A stretch of 64,000 nucleotides of DNA from Thiotrichaceae bacterium (GTDB taxonomy: Bacteria; Pseudomonadota; Gammaproteobacteria; Beggiatoales; Beggiatoaceae), in NCBI GenBank assembly GCA_028688145.1, contig JAQTYU010000008.1, positions 1 to 64,000 of the forward strand. The letters are read 5' to 3'. Under the pieces are notes generated by a model that worked only from the letters and a program-made list of their open reading frames with translations, was not told the origin of the DNA and made no database searches. How positions within the stretch are numbered: position 1 is the stretch's first letter; the number at the start of each line of letters is the position of its first letter. The translations under genes and the position numbers were made by a program. Shown piece after piece: positions 53,609-63,674 of this stretch.

Positions 53609-53716
53609 CTGCGCCCCTTTAAAAAAAGCCCCCAACCCCCTAAAGGGGGCTAAAGACTAAAAAACGTTATTTTCTTTGTTTTTTAAGCCCCCTTTAGGGG
53701 GTTGGGGGCGCAGTTC
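53609..53716. repeat. Family-1 palindromic repeat copy (both arms)
   Basis: It lies between the two giant surface-protein genes. The left arm is CTGCGCCCCTTT then GCCCCCAACCCCCTAAAGGG; the right arm is AAGCCCCCTTTAGGGG plus GTTGGGGGCGCAGTT. A GTAGGGTGGACATCG hairpin remnant precedes it at 53585. Confidence 0.85.
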
Positions 53717-53725
53717 ACTTAAGAA

Positions 53726-56700
53726 CTAAGGACGTTGATAAATCATTTGTTTATCGCCGTTCCCATACACCACCATCAAATCTGGCGTACCATCGCCATT
53801 CATATCAGCGGTAGGCGTGACTTGTAAACTGCCTGTGGCAATGCCGCCCGTTTCCACCCAATAATCGATAACGCCCTTCAATTGATATTGACTGGTATTA
53901 ATCGTTATCGAGCCGTCATTGCTGAAAGTCACCGTATTCACATTGGGCGCGTTGCTGAAGAATTTCGCCAAGGCAACAGGGTCACGCGGCGCAGGATAAA
54001 AGGCTTGTTGACGCTTGACTTGGTTTTCATCAAAGAAAGTCAGCAGCACCGTATTGACCCCGTTCACCAAAGCGTTTCCTGTGCTCAAGCCCGTATTGCC
54101 TGCGTTTGGCATTGCCAACGCCACCGCATCTGCCCGCACCACCATATTCTTTTGGGGCGCGACAGCCAACAAGAAATTCCCCACATTGGCTTGCCAAGTG
54201 GGCGCGGCTAAACCCAATTTCACCACTTCAGAGTTCAACAAAGACAAAGACTGTGCCACAGGTTGCGCCACAATCAAGCGATTGCTAGCAGTGGTAAAAC
54301 TGGCACTGCCATCGGCATTTAATACGGCTTGCGCTTTGCTGACGGTGGACAATTGGGTGATTTGTGCGCTGCCAAAACTGTAGCGATTACTGCCAATCAA
54401 CAACACCAAATTCCCGAGGCTGTCTTGACTGACTTGCGCCCCCAATTGTTGAATTTCGGGCAAATTGCGCACTTCTTCAATCCAACTCGGTTCGGGCACT
54501 AAATAAATCACTTGCTGATCGCCGTTAGCATAAGTAATCCGCACATCTTGCCCACCATCGCCATTTTGGTCAGCGACAATGCCGAGTTGCGGGAATTGGC
54601 TGCCCACACCGCCAATTTTGACGGTGTAATCGCAGAACGCATTATAGGTTTTCGTCCCAATCTTCATGCTGATACTGCCGTTGTTGTAAAACAGGATATT
54701 GCTGGCATCAGGAATGCCTTTCAGCACCAAACGCAGTTCATCAGGATAAGCGGGGGAGGCATAAACCAATTGTTGGCGCATGTTATTGCTGCTGTCGAGA
54801 TAACGCAGTGCAAATTGTGTTGCTCCTGCCAGCGTTGGCACTGCCATCGGCACCACGCCTGAGGCGGTCGCATTATCAATGCTGCTGCTCAATGCGTCAG
54901 GACGTAAGGCAAGATAACTCACGGAACTGAGAGGAATATTAATCATACCGCTGCCCAACACTTTGAAACTCTTAATCCCGAATGCAGTTAATTCCGTCTG
55001 CAAGGCGCTGGTATTTTCCAACGCAGGTTGGGCAGTAATTGCGCGGCGATTCGGGGTGATAAATAACACGCTACCATCAGGATTATAGGTAATCCCCACG
55101 GTTTGCGTGGCAGTGGCTTGGCGAATATCGCTGGGGAATAAGACTTGGTGCTGCGTGGTTTGACTGAGCAGCATTTGCCCCGTCGCCACTTGAGTATAAG
55201 TTAAGCTGTTGGTTTTCAGTTCAGGAATGGCGTTAATGCTTTGGATTAAATTATCGCCGCCCACGACCACATCAAAACTTAAGTTTGCGACGCTTAAACC
55301 CGTGACCACATCGCTCAAATACGGCAACACCGTGTTCAAATCAATGCCTGCGGGAATCAAGTCATTGCTGGCAAAACGCACATTACTGAGTAATTGCACA
55401 CTGGGATCAAGCGTGCTGCCTGCGCCAATGATAATATCGCTCAAGCGTGCGCCTGCTTCAAATTTACCGCTGACCGTGGCAGGTGAACCCGCAATGCCTG
55501 CAATTCGTCCTTTTAAACTGCCCGATCCTGTCACGGTGGCATTGAGCAATTGCACATCTTGCAGCGTGCCATTGTTCACAATTGCGCCCGAGACTTTGCC
55601 GCCCGTTAAGGAACTGTTTGCCGCAATCACTACATTACTGACTGTGCCTTGACTGGTGTTGTCGCCCGACAAAGTGCCGCCGGTGACGCTGCCCGTGCTG
55701 GTGATATTGTAGTTGTACAAAGTTTTATTGGTATTGTCATAACTGCTATCCAGCGTGTTCAATTGCACCGTAGTCCTCATGCTTAAACGTGCCGTCGGCG
55801 TGGGATCGACTGATTCCGTGGTGATGTCAAAAGTGGTGTTCACCGTGCCGATGTTGCTAGGCAAGCCTGTGAAAATGACATTTGAAGTTTGCCCCTTGGT
55901 CAAACTGCCCACGGTACAGGTCACCACCTTATCAACCAGCGCACAAGCACTGCTGTTATTATCCACGCTTGCGGTGCTGAAACTGAGCAAGGCGGGGAAA
56001 GTTGCCACTACTTTTACAGTGGCGGCAGTGTCAGGGCCTGTATTGCTTAAGTTCACGGTATAAGTTAAAGGATTTTTAATCACCGCAGGACTGGCAGAAG
56101 TCATACTCACTGTCGCGCCTAAATCCGCCGTCGCCGCACTCGACAAAATTAAATTGAGGCTGTTGTTGGCAGTATTTTGGTCGGGCTGATCCGCACTGGC
56201 TTTCACCGTTTGGCTAAAACTGCCCAAACGGCTGGCAGTGACCACAAACGTAACGCTGGCACTTTCATTGAGATTCAACACTTGCAAGCCACAGGTCACC
56301 GTATTATTCACCGTGTTGCAATTTCCCTTGGCGGGCGTTGCCGAAACTAAAGTCAATTCAGCGGGCAAGGTGTAAGTTAAAGTCACGTTGGTGGCTTGGT
56401 CCAAACCTAAATTGGTCACGGTTTGCACATAACTGACTTGGTCACCGACGCGCACGGGCAAAATTCCCCCTGTGGCACTGACCGCTAAATCCGCGCCTGT
56501 CATGCGTAACACCGCAATTGCGGCATCACTGAAACCGCCGACATAGACTTGTGCGCCGCTGCTACTGCTGACCACAGGACGCGCCCCCGTCATCCCCGAA
56601 ACGCCGCCACTGCCATTCAACACGCTGCCCACATAACTTAATTTGCCACTGCTGGCGTTACGGCTGAAAATGCTCAGGGCGTTATCGCTCATCGCAGTGA

Positions 56701-59700
56701 CGTAAACATAAGCATTATCTGGGGTTAAAGCGATGCCATACGCACCGACTAATCCTGTCACCCCATTGCTGCCATTGCGTTGCACTTCGACAAAACTCAA
56801 TAAACCATCGCTGCCTTTGGCGAACACCGCAACCGCATTATCTGCGCCACCGCCGATGGCATAGACAAACTTATTGTCGCTGCTGATGGCAAGATTGATG
56901 ACACTGTCCAAACCTTGCACTGCGCCTGCGCCATTGACCAGCGTTTGCACAAAGGTGAGTTTTCCAGAACTGGTGTCGCGAGTAAACGTCACCAAACTGC
57001 TGGCTTTCGTGCCTGCGGCAACTAAAAATTTTTCATCGCTGCTCAAGGCTAAACCGCTGGTTCCTGTCAAACCTTTCACCGCGCCCACATTGTCTTTTTG
57101 GGTTTCGACAAACGTTAATTTGCCTGTATTTTGATCTCGGCTAAACACGGAAATGCTGTTGTCGTCGGTGCTGGCAACGTAAACCGAATTGCTGGCGGCA
57201 ACGACCGCAAATGCGCCTGCTAAATTTGCGCTGGTGCGTTGGGTTTCCACAAAACTTAATTTGCCTGTGGCGGTGTCGCGTTGGAACACATTCACGGTTT
57301 TATCGCTGTAAGCAGTCACATATAAAAACTTATTATCAGGACTTAAACCTAAGCCGCTCGCGCCTGCTAAACCCGTAATCCCGTCAATATTATTGCTGAG
57401 CACCTGCACCAAACTGAGCTTGCCATCGCTGGCATTGCGCGCAAAAACTTCGACAGAATTATCGCCCAAACTGGCAGCGTATAAAAATTTCCCATCGCTG
57501 GTCGCCGCCAAAGCATTGACTTGTTGCAAGCCTGAAACTCCATTCACGCCGCTTTTTTGCGCTTCCACAAACACCAAGGCGGCTGGTTTGTTGACGCGAC
57601 TGCTCACACTGGCTTGGGTGGTGCTGGTAGTGGGAATTGCCGCCGCACTGATACTCGCAGTGTTGCTAATCGTGCCTGCCAGTGTGGGTTGCACCACCAA
57701 TTGAATGGCGACCGAAGCATCTTTGGTGAGACTGGGCACGGTGCATTTGAAGGTATTAGTCGCGTCATTGGCGCAACTGGCTTGCCCTGCGGGCGTGACC
57801 GTGTTGGACATGTAAACCGTGTTTGCGGGCAATATATCGCTCACAGAAATATTTGAAGCGGTGTCGGGGCCTGCATTGGTGATGGTTAATAAATAGGTCA
57901 ATAGATTAGACACCAACACGGGTTCAGGCGACGCGCTCAAAGTTAATTTCACATCGGCATTTGCCTTGGTCACCGTGGTAGTGACGCTGATGTTGCTATT
58001 TTCAGGTTTGGGGTCGAAAACCGCGCCCGTCACCGCAATTCCCGTGACTAAACTGCCCGCGCCCAACGGGGTCACTGTGGTGACTACGCTCGAAGATAAG
58101 CCCGAAGTAATATTGCCCAAATCACAACTCACAGTGTTTGAAGCAAAACTACAAGGTGTGCCTTGTCCGCTGTTGGCAGAAACGAAACTCACATTACTCG
58201 GCAAGGTTTGGGCAAATTTCACCGCCGTGGCATTATTCGGCCCTGCGTTATTCACTACGTTGGTGTAAACCAAATTACTGCCCATTAACACCGTGTCTTT
58301 TGGCAAGGTGGTGGTGGTCACCACTAAATCTGCGGTGGTGTTGGCGACGCTGATTGATGCGGTGCCGCTGTTATTCACAGAAACGGGGTCATACATCTCA
58401 CCTGTGGCAGTGGCAGTTAAACTCAATGCGCCCAAACTGGTGGGGCTGACTTCAATTTTAATGGTGTTACTTGTACCTGAAGGCATAATATCAAGCTGAC
58501 AAGTAAAGCTGCTGCCAGCCACACAAGTTCCCTTGCTCACGGTAAAACTGCCCACTGCAAACGCGCTACTGCCGCTAATCGAACCGCTCACCGCCACTGC
58601 CGCTTGATTAAATCCGTTATTGGTCACGGTCAAGGTATAACTGGCTTTACTGCCCAGCAAAATTGAGGCAGTGTCGGGCTGCACTAACAAGGCAATATCC
58701 GCATAATCGCCTGTGACATTCAAAGTCAGCGGTAAACTACTGCTCACCACTTCCTTGCCTGCAATGCTCAAACTGCTGGCAAGCGGTTGATTGCTTCCTG
58801 AGACAGTTCCTTTCACCGTGAACGTGGTTTGCAATGTGGCATTGGCGGCAATGTCTGCCAAAGTACAACTGACATTGCTGCCCGAAGCGGTGCATCCCGT
58901 GCCAGAATCAAAGCTTAAACTGCTGGGTAAAGTGACCAGTAAAGTTACGCCACTGGCGGTACTTGTGCCTGCATTTTTCACATTAATGCTGATAGCTGCA
59001 TTGGTATTTAATGAAATTGAAGTCGGGCTTGCCGTGGCATCGAGCAGGGTTAAACTCGCGCCAATATCTAAAATTTGCGTGCTGACGCTTGCCGTGGTCA
59101 CCGCAGTAGAATTGCGCTCGGCGGCGTTGGCAACACTGGTGTTAAACACAATCGTGCCTGCGGTGGCGGGCGCAGTCACAGGAATCGTCACTGAGCCACT
59201 TTGTCCCAGCGCAATGCTTGGCAAAGTACAAGCCAGACTGCGGGTGCTCGCGGTATAAGTACAAGTGCTGGGGAATTTAGCGGAGTCAACCGTGACTTCG
59301 GCGGGCAAAATACTGGTAATGATGACTTGGCTTGCGGCATCGGGTCCGGCATTGCTCACGCCGACGGTGTAACTGAAAGCTGTGCCCACGTTCAAAGTCG
59401 TGGCAGAAGCTTGAGCCGTGAGGGTTAAATCAGCCGTCGGTACGCTTTGCTGCAATACACTGCTGGTTTGCTTGGCATTATTGCTGTTGTCGGGGTCGTA
59501 TTGCGTAGAACTGACCACCGCTTTATTGACTAAAGTGCCCGCGCCCACGGTGGCTGGGGCTTTCACGATTACCGTCACACTGATAATGCCATTGGTGGCG
59601 AGATTGCCCAAACTGCAGGTCAACACGCCTGAGACGGGCGCGGCACAAGTTCCTAAAGTTGAAGTCGCAGAAACGAAAGTGGCTTCGGGGGGAAGCGTGT

Positions 59701-60985
59701 CGGTGAGTACAATATTGGAAGCTTGATTACTGCCTAAATTGGTGACTTTCACGGTATAAGTTAAATTGCCACTGACTGCGACGGGCGCATTGTCGGTGAC
59801 TGCCACGCTTAAATCGGAACTGACTAAATTAAACTTGCTTAATGCACTGCCACTTAATGCGGTGACATATAAATTCACCCCGTCATCACTGACATTTAAA
59901 GCATTTGCGCCCGTCACACTGGGCACGCTGGCAGCGGAAACTTGCTGACTAAAAGTTAAAGTGCCGTCGGTGCTGCGTTTAAAAACCACCACGCTGTTAT
60001 CATCAATGCTGGCGGCATAGACTTCATTGCCACTGGGATTAACCGCCACGCCGCGCACGCCTGCTAAACCTTTAATCGTCGTGCCATTCACATAACTTGC
60101 CGCATAACTTAATAAGCCGTTGCTGGATTTATTAAACACGGTAATCGCAGAACTTAAATTGCTGGCAACATAAAGCTGTTTTTCATCAGGACTTAAGGCT
60201 AATGAATACGCGCCTTGCAAGTTCTTAACTGTGCCCGCGCTGTCTACATATTCCGCCAGAAAAGTCCATTCAGGATTCGCATTGCTGGCATTGCGGGAAA
60301 ACACGCTGATAGCATTGCCTGTGAAGCTTGCCACATAAATAAAATTATCTTTACTGACCAACACGCCTACAGGATTGAGCATGTTTAACACGCCACCCAC
60401 GCCATTACTTTGGGTGGTCAACAAGCTTAATTCGCCCGTGGTGGCATTACGCGAGAACACCGCAATCGTGCTGTCTACGCTACCCGTGGCATATAAACGG
60501 GTATTATCGCTGCTAATGGACAGGCTATTCACGCCATTCAAGCCAGTAATCCCATTCACATTATTGCGTTGCACTTGCACAAGGCTAAGTTTGCCGTTGC
60601 TGCTGTTGCGGGTGAACACGCTGATCGCATTGTCACCTGTGCCCGCGACATAAACATGACGGTCATCGGGGCTGACCACCACCGAGCTGGGCTTTTGTAA
60701 ACCTACGCCCCCAATTTGAGTATTGGTAATGCTTTCCACAAAAACTAACTTTTCAGAACTGGGGTCTTTTTTGAAGGTCACAATCGCATTGCTAGCATAC
60801 GCGCTGACATAAACATATTGCCCATCAGCATGATTGACGGCGACAGAATTCGCGCCAGACATACCCGTGACATTATTGCCTTCAATTTGGGTATCGACCA
60901 GCGGCAAAGTGGTCGCGGCAAAACTTGGGGAAAGGCAGCAAAATAACAATAAACTTGTTATCGTACTGCGGACGATTCGGTGCAT
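53726..60985 (-). CDS. Giant secreted protein with two beta-propellers and DUF11 repeats
   Basis: The 2419-residue protein has a signal peptide (about 1-23) and an AGGAGA ribosome site. In order: propeller 1 (about 30-390; units such as LALSPDEKQLYVAS), six DUF11-like domains (about 395-1130; VTNAGPDxAS, typical CSLGxL), propeller 2 (about 1140-1495; FLYAASLGDNSVEVFARN), two more DUF11 domains (about 1500-1750), a bactofilin-like GGTLSG region, and two tandem copies of a terminal module with DQNGDGGQDVRITYANGDQQ and DMNGDGTPDLMVVYGNGDKQ. It is probably an extracellular or cell-surface filament protein. The neighbouring 1599-residue protein shares the C-terminal module, so the two likely use the same export or attachment route. 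Confidence 0.85.
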   Translation of the reverse strand: MHRIVRSTITSLLLFCCLSPSFAATTLPLVDTQIEGNNVTGMSGANSVAVNHADGQYVYVSAYASNAIVTFKKDPSSEKLVFVESITNTQIGGVGLQKPSSVVVSPDDRHVYVAGTGDNAISVFTRNSSNGKLSLVQVQRNNVNGITGLNGVNSLSISSDNTRLYATGSVDSTIAVFSRNATTGELSLLTTQSNGVGGVLNMLNPVGVLVSKDNFIYVASFTGNAISVFSRNASNANPEWTFLAEYVDSAGTVKNLQGAYSLALSPDEKQLYVASNLSSAITVFNKSSNGLLSYAASYVNGTTIKGLAGVRGVAVNPSGNEVYAASIDDNSVVVFKRSTDGTLTFSQQVSAASVPSVTGANALNVSDDGVNLYVTALSGSALSKFNLVSSDLSVAVTDNAPVAVSGNLTYTVKVTNLGSNQASNIVLTDTLPPEATFVSATSTLGTCAAPVSGVLTCSLGNLATNGIISVTVIVKAPATVGAGTLVNKAVVSSTQYDPDNSNNAKQTSSVLQQSVPTADLTLTAQASATTLNVGTAFSYTVGVSNAGPDAASQVIITSILPAEVTVDSAKFPSTCTYTASTRSLACTLPSIALGQSGSVTIPVTAPATAGTIVFNTSVANAAERNSTAVTTASVSTQILDIGASLTLLDATASPTSISLNTNAAISINVKNAGTSTASGVTLLVTLPSSLSFDSGTGCTASGSNVSCTLADIAANATLQTTFTVKGTVSGSNQPLASSLSIAGKEVVSSSLPLTLNVTGDYADIALLVQPDTASILLGSKASYTLTVTNNGFNQAAVAVSGSISGSSAFAVGSFTVSKGTCVAGSSFTCQLDIMPSGTSNTIKIEVSPTSLGALSLTATATGEMYDPVSVNNSGTASISVANTTADLVVTTTTLPKDTVLMGSNLVYTNVVNNAGPNNATAVKFAQTLPSNVSFVSANSGQGTPCSFASNTVSCDLGNITSGLSSSVVTTVTPLGAGSLVTGIAVTGAVFDPKPENSNISVTTTVTKANADVKLTLSASPEPVLVSNLLTYLLTITNAGPDTASNISVSDILPANTVYMSNTVTPAGQASCANDATNTFKCTVPSLTKDASVAIQLVVQPTLAGTISNTASISAAAIPTTSTTQASVSSRVNKPAALVFVEAQKSGVNGVSGLQQVNALAATSDGKFLYAASLGDNSVEVFARNASDGKLSLVQVLSNNIDGITGLAGASGLGLSPDNKFLYVTAYSDKTVNVFQRDTATGKLSFVETQRTSANLAGAFAVVAASNSVYVASTDDNSISVFSRDQNTGKLTFVETQKDNVGAVKGLTGTSGLALSSDEKFLVAAGTKASSLVTFTRDTSSGKLTFVQTLVNGAGAVQGLDSVINLAISSDNKFVYAIGGGADNAVAVFAKGSDGLLSFVEVQRNGSNGVTGLVGAYGIALTPDNAYVYVTAMSDNALSIFSRNASSGKLSYVGSVLNGSGGVSGMTGARPVVSSSSGAQVYVGGFSDAAIAVLRMTGADLAVSATGGILPVRVGDQVSYVQTVTNLGLDQATNVTLTYTLPAELTLVSATPAKGNCNTVNNTVTCGLQVLNLNESASVTFVVTASRLGSFSQTVKASADQPDQNTANNSLNLILSSAATADLGATVSMTSASPAVIKNPLTYTVNLSNTGPDTAATVKVVATFPALLSFSTASVDNNSSACALVDKVVTCTVGSLTKGQTSNVIFTGLPSNIGTVNTTFDITTESVDPTPTARLSMRTTVQLNTLDSSYDNTNKTLYNYNITSTGSVTGGTLSGDNTSQGTVSNVVIAANSSLTGGKVSGAIVNNGTLQDVQLLNATVTGSGSLKGRIAGIAGSPATVSGKFEAGARLSDIIIGAGSTLDPSVQLLSNVRFASNDLIPAGIDLNTVLPYLSDVVTGLSVANLSFDVVVGGDNLIQSINAIPELKTNSLTYTQVATGQMLLSQTTQHQVLFPSDIRQATATQTVGITYNPDGSVLFITPNRRAITAQPALENTSALQTELTAFGIKSFKVLGSGMINIPLSSVSYLALRPDALSSSIDNATASGVVPMAVPTLAGATQFALRYLDSSNNMRQQLVYASPAYPDELRLVLKGIPDASNILFYNNGSISMKIGTKTYNAFCDYTVKIGGVGSQFPQLGIVADQNGDGGQDVRITYANGDQQVIYLVPEPSWIEEVRNLPEIQQLGAQVSQDSLGNLVLLIGSNRYSFGSAQITQLSTVSKAQAVLNADGSASFTTASNRLIVAQPVAQSLSLLNSEVVKLGLAAPTWQANVGNFLLAVAPQKNMVVRADAVALAMPNAGNTGLSTGNALVNGVNTVLLTFFDENQVKRQQAFYPAPRDPVALAKFFSNAPNVNTVTFSNDGSITINTSQYQLKGVIDYWVETGGIATGSLQVTPTADMNGDGTPDLMVVYGNGDKQMIYQRP

Positions 60986-61031
60986 GGGAGAATCTCCTGG
61001 TGATTTCTTAAATATCTCATTGATTAAATAA

Positions 61032-61602
61032 AGTATATTATTAATTTAAAGTATTAGGTGAGCTTTTCACGATAATCGCTTAACAATTGGAGACTAATGT
61101 TATTAGAGCCTGTGAGAAATTACTATCCCTCTACATGTTTGAAGCTTGATTTACGGGAAGCACTTTGAGAGCTGCTAGGTTTTGAAAAGCTAGCAGCTTT
61201 TGGATAAATAGCAGTTTGTAGCCCGTATGCAGCGCGGCGGAATGCAGGGGATTTAAGTTGTATTCCACAATTCCACAGTGTTCTATACGGGCTACTCACA
61301 ACAATTCAGTGATCTAAGCTTCAAACCCCCTGTTAAATTCTATAAAACATCTTAAGCCTTGAGTGAGTGCGGTTGTGATAAACTACTCGCAGAATAAATC
61401 CTTGGTAAAATGCGCTATATTTGATCACGAGCATAAAGCATTTTATAGTGGATTATTCCATGAATATCTTAAGGTTTAGCAAGGTTTCATCGAGCGGTAA
61501 CGGTAGGGGCATCACGAATTTTCTGGCTATTCACTAGACGGGGAACGCCCTGTTACGCCCTATGATCACGTCGTTGCTGCCCGCGTATTCATTTTCCAGT
61601 CT
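61032..61602. other. Intergenic region with hairpins and a possible lost 5' exon-like frame
   Basis: A hairpin AGCTGCTAG/CTAGCAGCT lies at about 61171-61196, and a GTAGCCCGTATGCAG-type repeat at about 61218-61295. From 61460 an ATG opens a 25-codon frame (MNILRFSKVSSSGNGRG...) that, with a one-base shift near the GGGG at 61506-61509, would read into the FGE-protein frame (see that entry). The rest shows no gene. Confidence 0.5.
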
Positions 61603-63252
61603 TTGGTAAAGTCTTACGAACCGCCGCCCGATCGAGAGAGTTTCAGTCAGTTACGTTGCGAGAAGAATACTGTGTCCTCAATTACTCAAGCCAAAGCGGA
61701 AGCGCAAAAATTAATCCAGCAGTACAACAAGCTGCAAGCAGAAGCCAAAACGGCGAGTGTGGAAGATGCTGCTCATAAAGCAGCCGAAGCCGAAAAATTA
61801 GTCGCACAAATTAGCCTGCTACAATCTGCGGTCAATAAACTCCAATCCAAAGATACGAAAGATGCGGCGGCAGAACTTCACAGCAAACAAACGCCCAGCG
61901 AGCTTGAAGCCAAGCGCATGGAAGTGGAAAAAGTTGCGTTGGAGTCGCGGATTGCACGCATTGAAAATGCTCAGAAGAAAACCCGTGAGCAAATCACGCA
62001 ACTGTCGCGTGCTAAACAAGAATTAGAACGCTTGAAAGCTGAGGCAGATCAGGACAAGCGTGCCAGTGATGAGAAATTACAGCAAGAATTAGCCAAGCTT
62101 ATCGAGCGCAAAGAACATGAACAACGCCGTTTGAAGCAAGAAATGGAAGGCTTGCTACAACAAACCCAACAAGAAGCCGAATTATTGAAAGTGCAGCGTG
62201 ACAGTGCGCGCGCCATGATGGAGCAGCAAGAAAAGGCAAGTCGCGAACGCTTGTTGTCTGCCTATAAACATCAAACGGGTGGACACAAGGGGCTGTTTAT
62301 TGGGGTGGGGGTTGGTGTTGTTATTGCTGCCGCTTTGGGGGGAGTTTTACTATTCACCCCGTGGTTGGATAATATTGTTGGTATTAAAAAGGTAACCCAA
62401 GGTTCGCCTCAAGTCGCGGTAAATCATGTGCCTGAAAATCATACACAGGCTAATCCTGAACCCGCAGCACGCCCTGTCGTTGAAGAAAAACCCACCTTAC
62501 AACCCAGCGCAATGAAAGCCTTAGGGGTTTATCGCGATAAATTAACACGCGGCGGGGCAGCTCCCACGATGGTGAAATTACCTGCGGGGGATTTCTTGAT
62601 GGGGGTTCGCGGTTCTATGCCGTATCAAGAAGAGCGTCCGCAATATCAGGTTCATTTGGAAGGTTTTTCGATTGGGAAAACCGAAATCACCTTTGATGAA
62701 TATGATATTTTTGCAGGGGATACGGGTCGTCCTTTGCCTGAAGATAAGGGCTGGGGACGGGGGATGCGCCCTGTGATTAATATTTCTTGGGATGATGCCA
62801 ATGATTACACCAAATGGCTGACCGAACAAACGGGACATCAATACCGCCTCCCCAGTGAACGGGAATGGGAATATGCTGCCGTCGCGGGCAATTTTGACTC
62901 GTCTTATTATTGGGGCAATGCGATTGGGCAGAATAATGCCAATTGCGCTTTGTGTGGCAGTCAGTTTGATGCACAAAGCACCGCGCCTGTGGCAAGTTTT
63001 GCCCCGAATAGTTTTGGCTTACATGATATGATCGGCAACGTTTTAGAATGGACGAATAGCTGTTTCCGTCCTAACTATCAAGGTGCGCCGAGTTCTGGGC
63101 AAAATTGGGAAGGCGGCGACTGCTCGCGGCGCATGGTGCGGAGTAGTTCTTATAGAACGTATGAAAACGCATTGCGCGTGACTAAACGTAATAGTTATAA
63201 CCCAAAAACTCGCATGGATGTTTTAGGTTTTAGAGTGGTGCGGGTCGATTAG
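61603..63252 (+). CDS. Coiled-coil membrane protein with FGE-sulfatase domain
   Basis: From a TTG at 61603 the product has 549 residues: a long charged coiled coil (about 25-220), a membrane helix (about 228-250, KGLFIGVGVGVVIAAALGG), a linker, and an FGE-sulfatase/SUMF1-like domain (about 320-549; LPAGDFLMGVRG, GKTEITFDEYDIF, YRLPSEREWEYAAVAG, NVLEWTNSCF, GFRVVRVD). FGE-like domains often serve non-catalytic roles in bacteria; catalytic cysteines are not clearly conserved. The start is doubtful: no ATG exists before a stop at 61504, yet the frame from 61507 to 61603 reads like coding sequence (HEFSGYSLDGERPVTP...). A frameshift near 61506 or a non-ATG start may explain this. Confidence 0.75.
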   Translation: MVKSYEPPPDRESFSQLRCEKNTVSSITQAKAEAQKLIQQYNKLQAEAKTASVEDAAHKAAEAEKLVAQISLLQSAVNKLQSKDTKDAAAELHSKQTPSELEAKRMEVEKVALESRIARIENAQKKTREQITQLSRAKQELERLKAEADQDKRASDEKLQQELAKLIERKEHEQRRLKQEMEGLLQQTQQEAELLKVQRDSARAMMEQQEKASRERLLSAYKHQTGGHKGLFIGVGVGVVIAAALGGVLLFTPWLDNIVGIKKVTQGSPQVAVNHVPENHTQANPEPAARPVVEEKPTLQPSAMKALGVYRDKLTRGGAAPTMVKLPAGDFLMGVRGSMPYQEERPQYQVHLEGFSIGKTEITFDEYDIFAGDTGRPLPEDKGWGRGMRPVINISWDDANDYTKWLTEQTGHQYRLPSEREWEYAAVAGNFDSSYYWGNAIGQNNANCALCGSQFDAQSTAPVASFAPNSFGLHDMIGNVLEWTNSCFRPNYQGAPSSGQNWEGGDCSRRMVRSSSYRTYENALRVTKRNSYNPKTRMDVLGFRVVRVD

Positions 63253-63263
63253 GAAAAAAATTT

Positions 63264-63560
63264 ATGGGATTGAATAATCAACAAATTCGGCATTTACGCG
63301 GGCTTGCCCATCACTTGAAACCTGTGCTGATGGTGGGTGACAAGGGCATGAGTGAAAACCTGTTGGCTGAATTGGATCGGGTTTTAGAAGATCACGAATT
63401 GATCAAAGTGAGCATTGCAGGGGCAGAACGTGAAGATCGTCGCGCTTTGACGGCTGAATTGTGTGAGCACAGCGGGGCTGAAGTGGTGCAAATCATTGGG
63501 CGCATCAGTGTGTTATATCGTGCTGCAAAGAAACCTGTGTTAATGTTGCCCAAAGCGTAA
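63264..63560 (+). CDS. yhbY: YhbY family RNA-binding protein
   Basis: YhbY binds RNA via a CRM-type domain and associates with ribosome precursors. The 98-residue product shows the family's LRGLAHHLKPVLMVGDKGMS, LLAELDRVLEDHELIKVS and AEVVQIIGRISVLYRAAKKP. It begins 12 nt after the FGE protein's stop. It ends before a strong bidirectional terminator. Confidence 0.95.
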   Translation: MGLNNQQIRHLRGLAHHLKPVLMVGDKGMSENLLAELDRVLEDHELIKVSIAGAEREDRRALTAELCEHSGAEVVQIIGRISVLYRAAKKPVLMLPKA

Positions 63561-63610
63561 CTGATTAAAAATAAAAGTGGTTTTTTTAACACATCACGAT
63601 TGTTTATAAA

Positions 63611-63647
63611 AAAGTCCCGTCAGTAATGCTGGCGGGACTTTTTTTAT
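63611..63647. terminator. Bidirectional terminator after yhbY
   Basis: AAAGTCCCG(T)CAG pairs with CTG(G)CGGGACTTT and is flanked by A-rich and T-rich tracts, so it can stop yhbY and the convergent gene on the other strand. Confidence 0.88.
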
Positions 63648-63674
63648 TATGTTTACACAGGTGTAGTTACGCGT

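Noticed and set aside
54015..60653. Many plus-strand frames of 60-155 codons opposite the 2419-residue gene
   Set aside because: They are complements of repetitive coding sequence with low stop frequency; composition and spacing follow the minus-strand gene.
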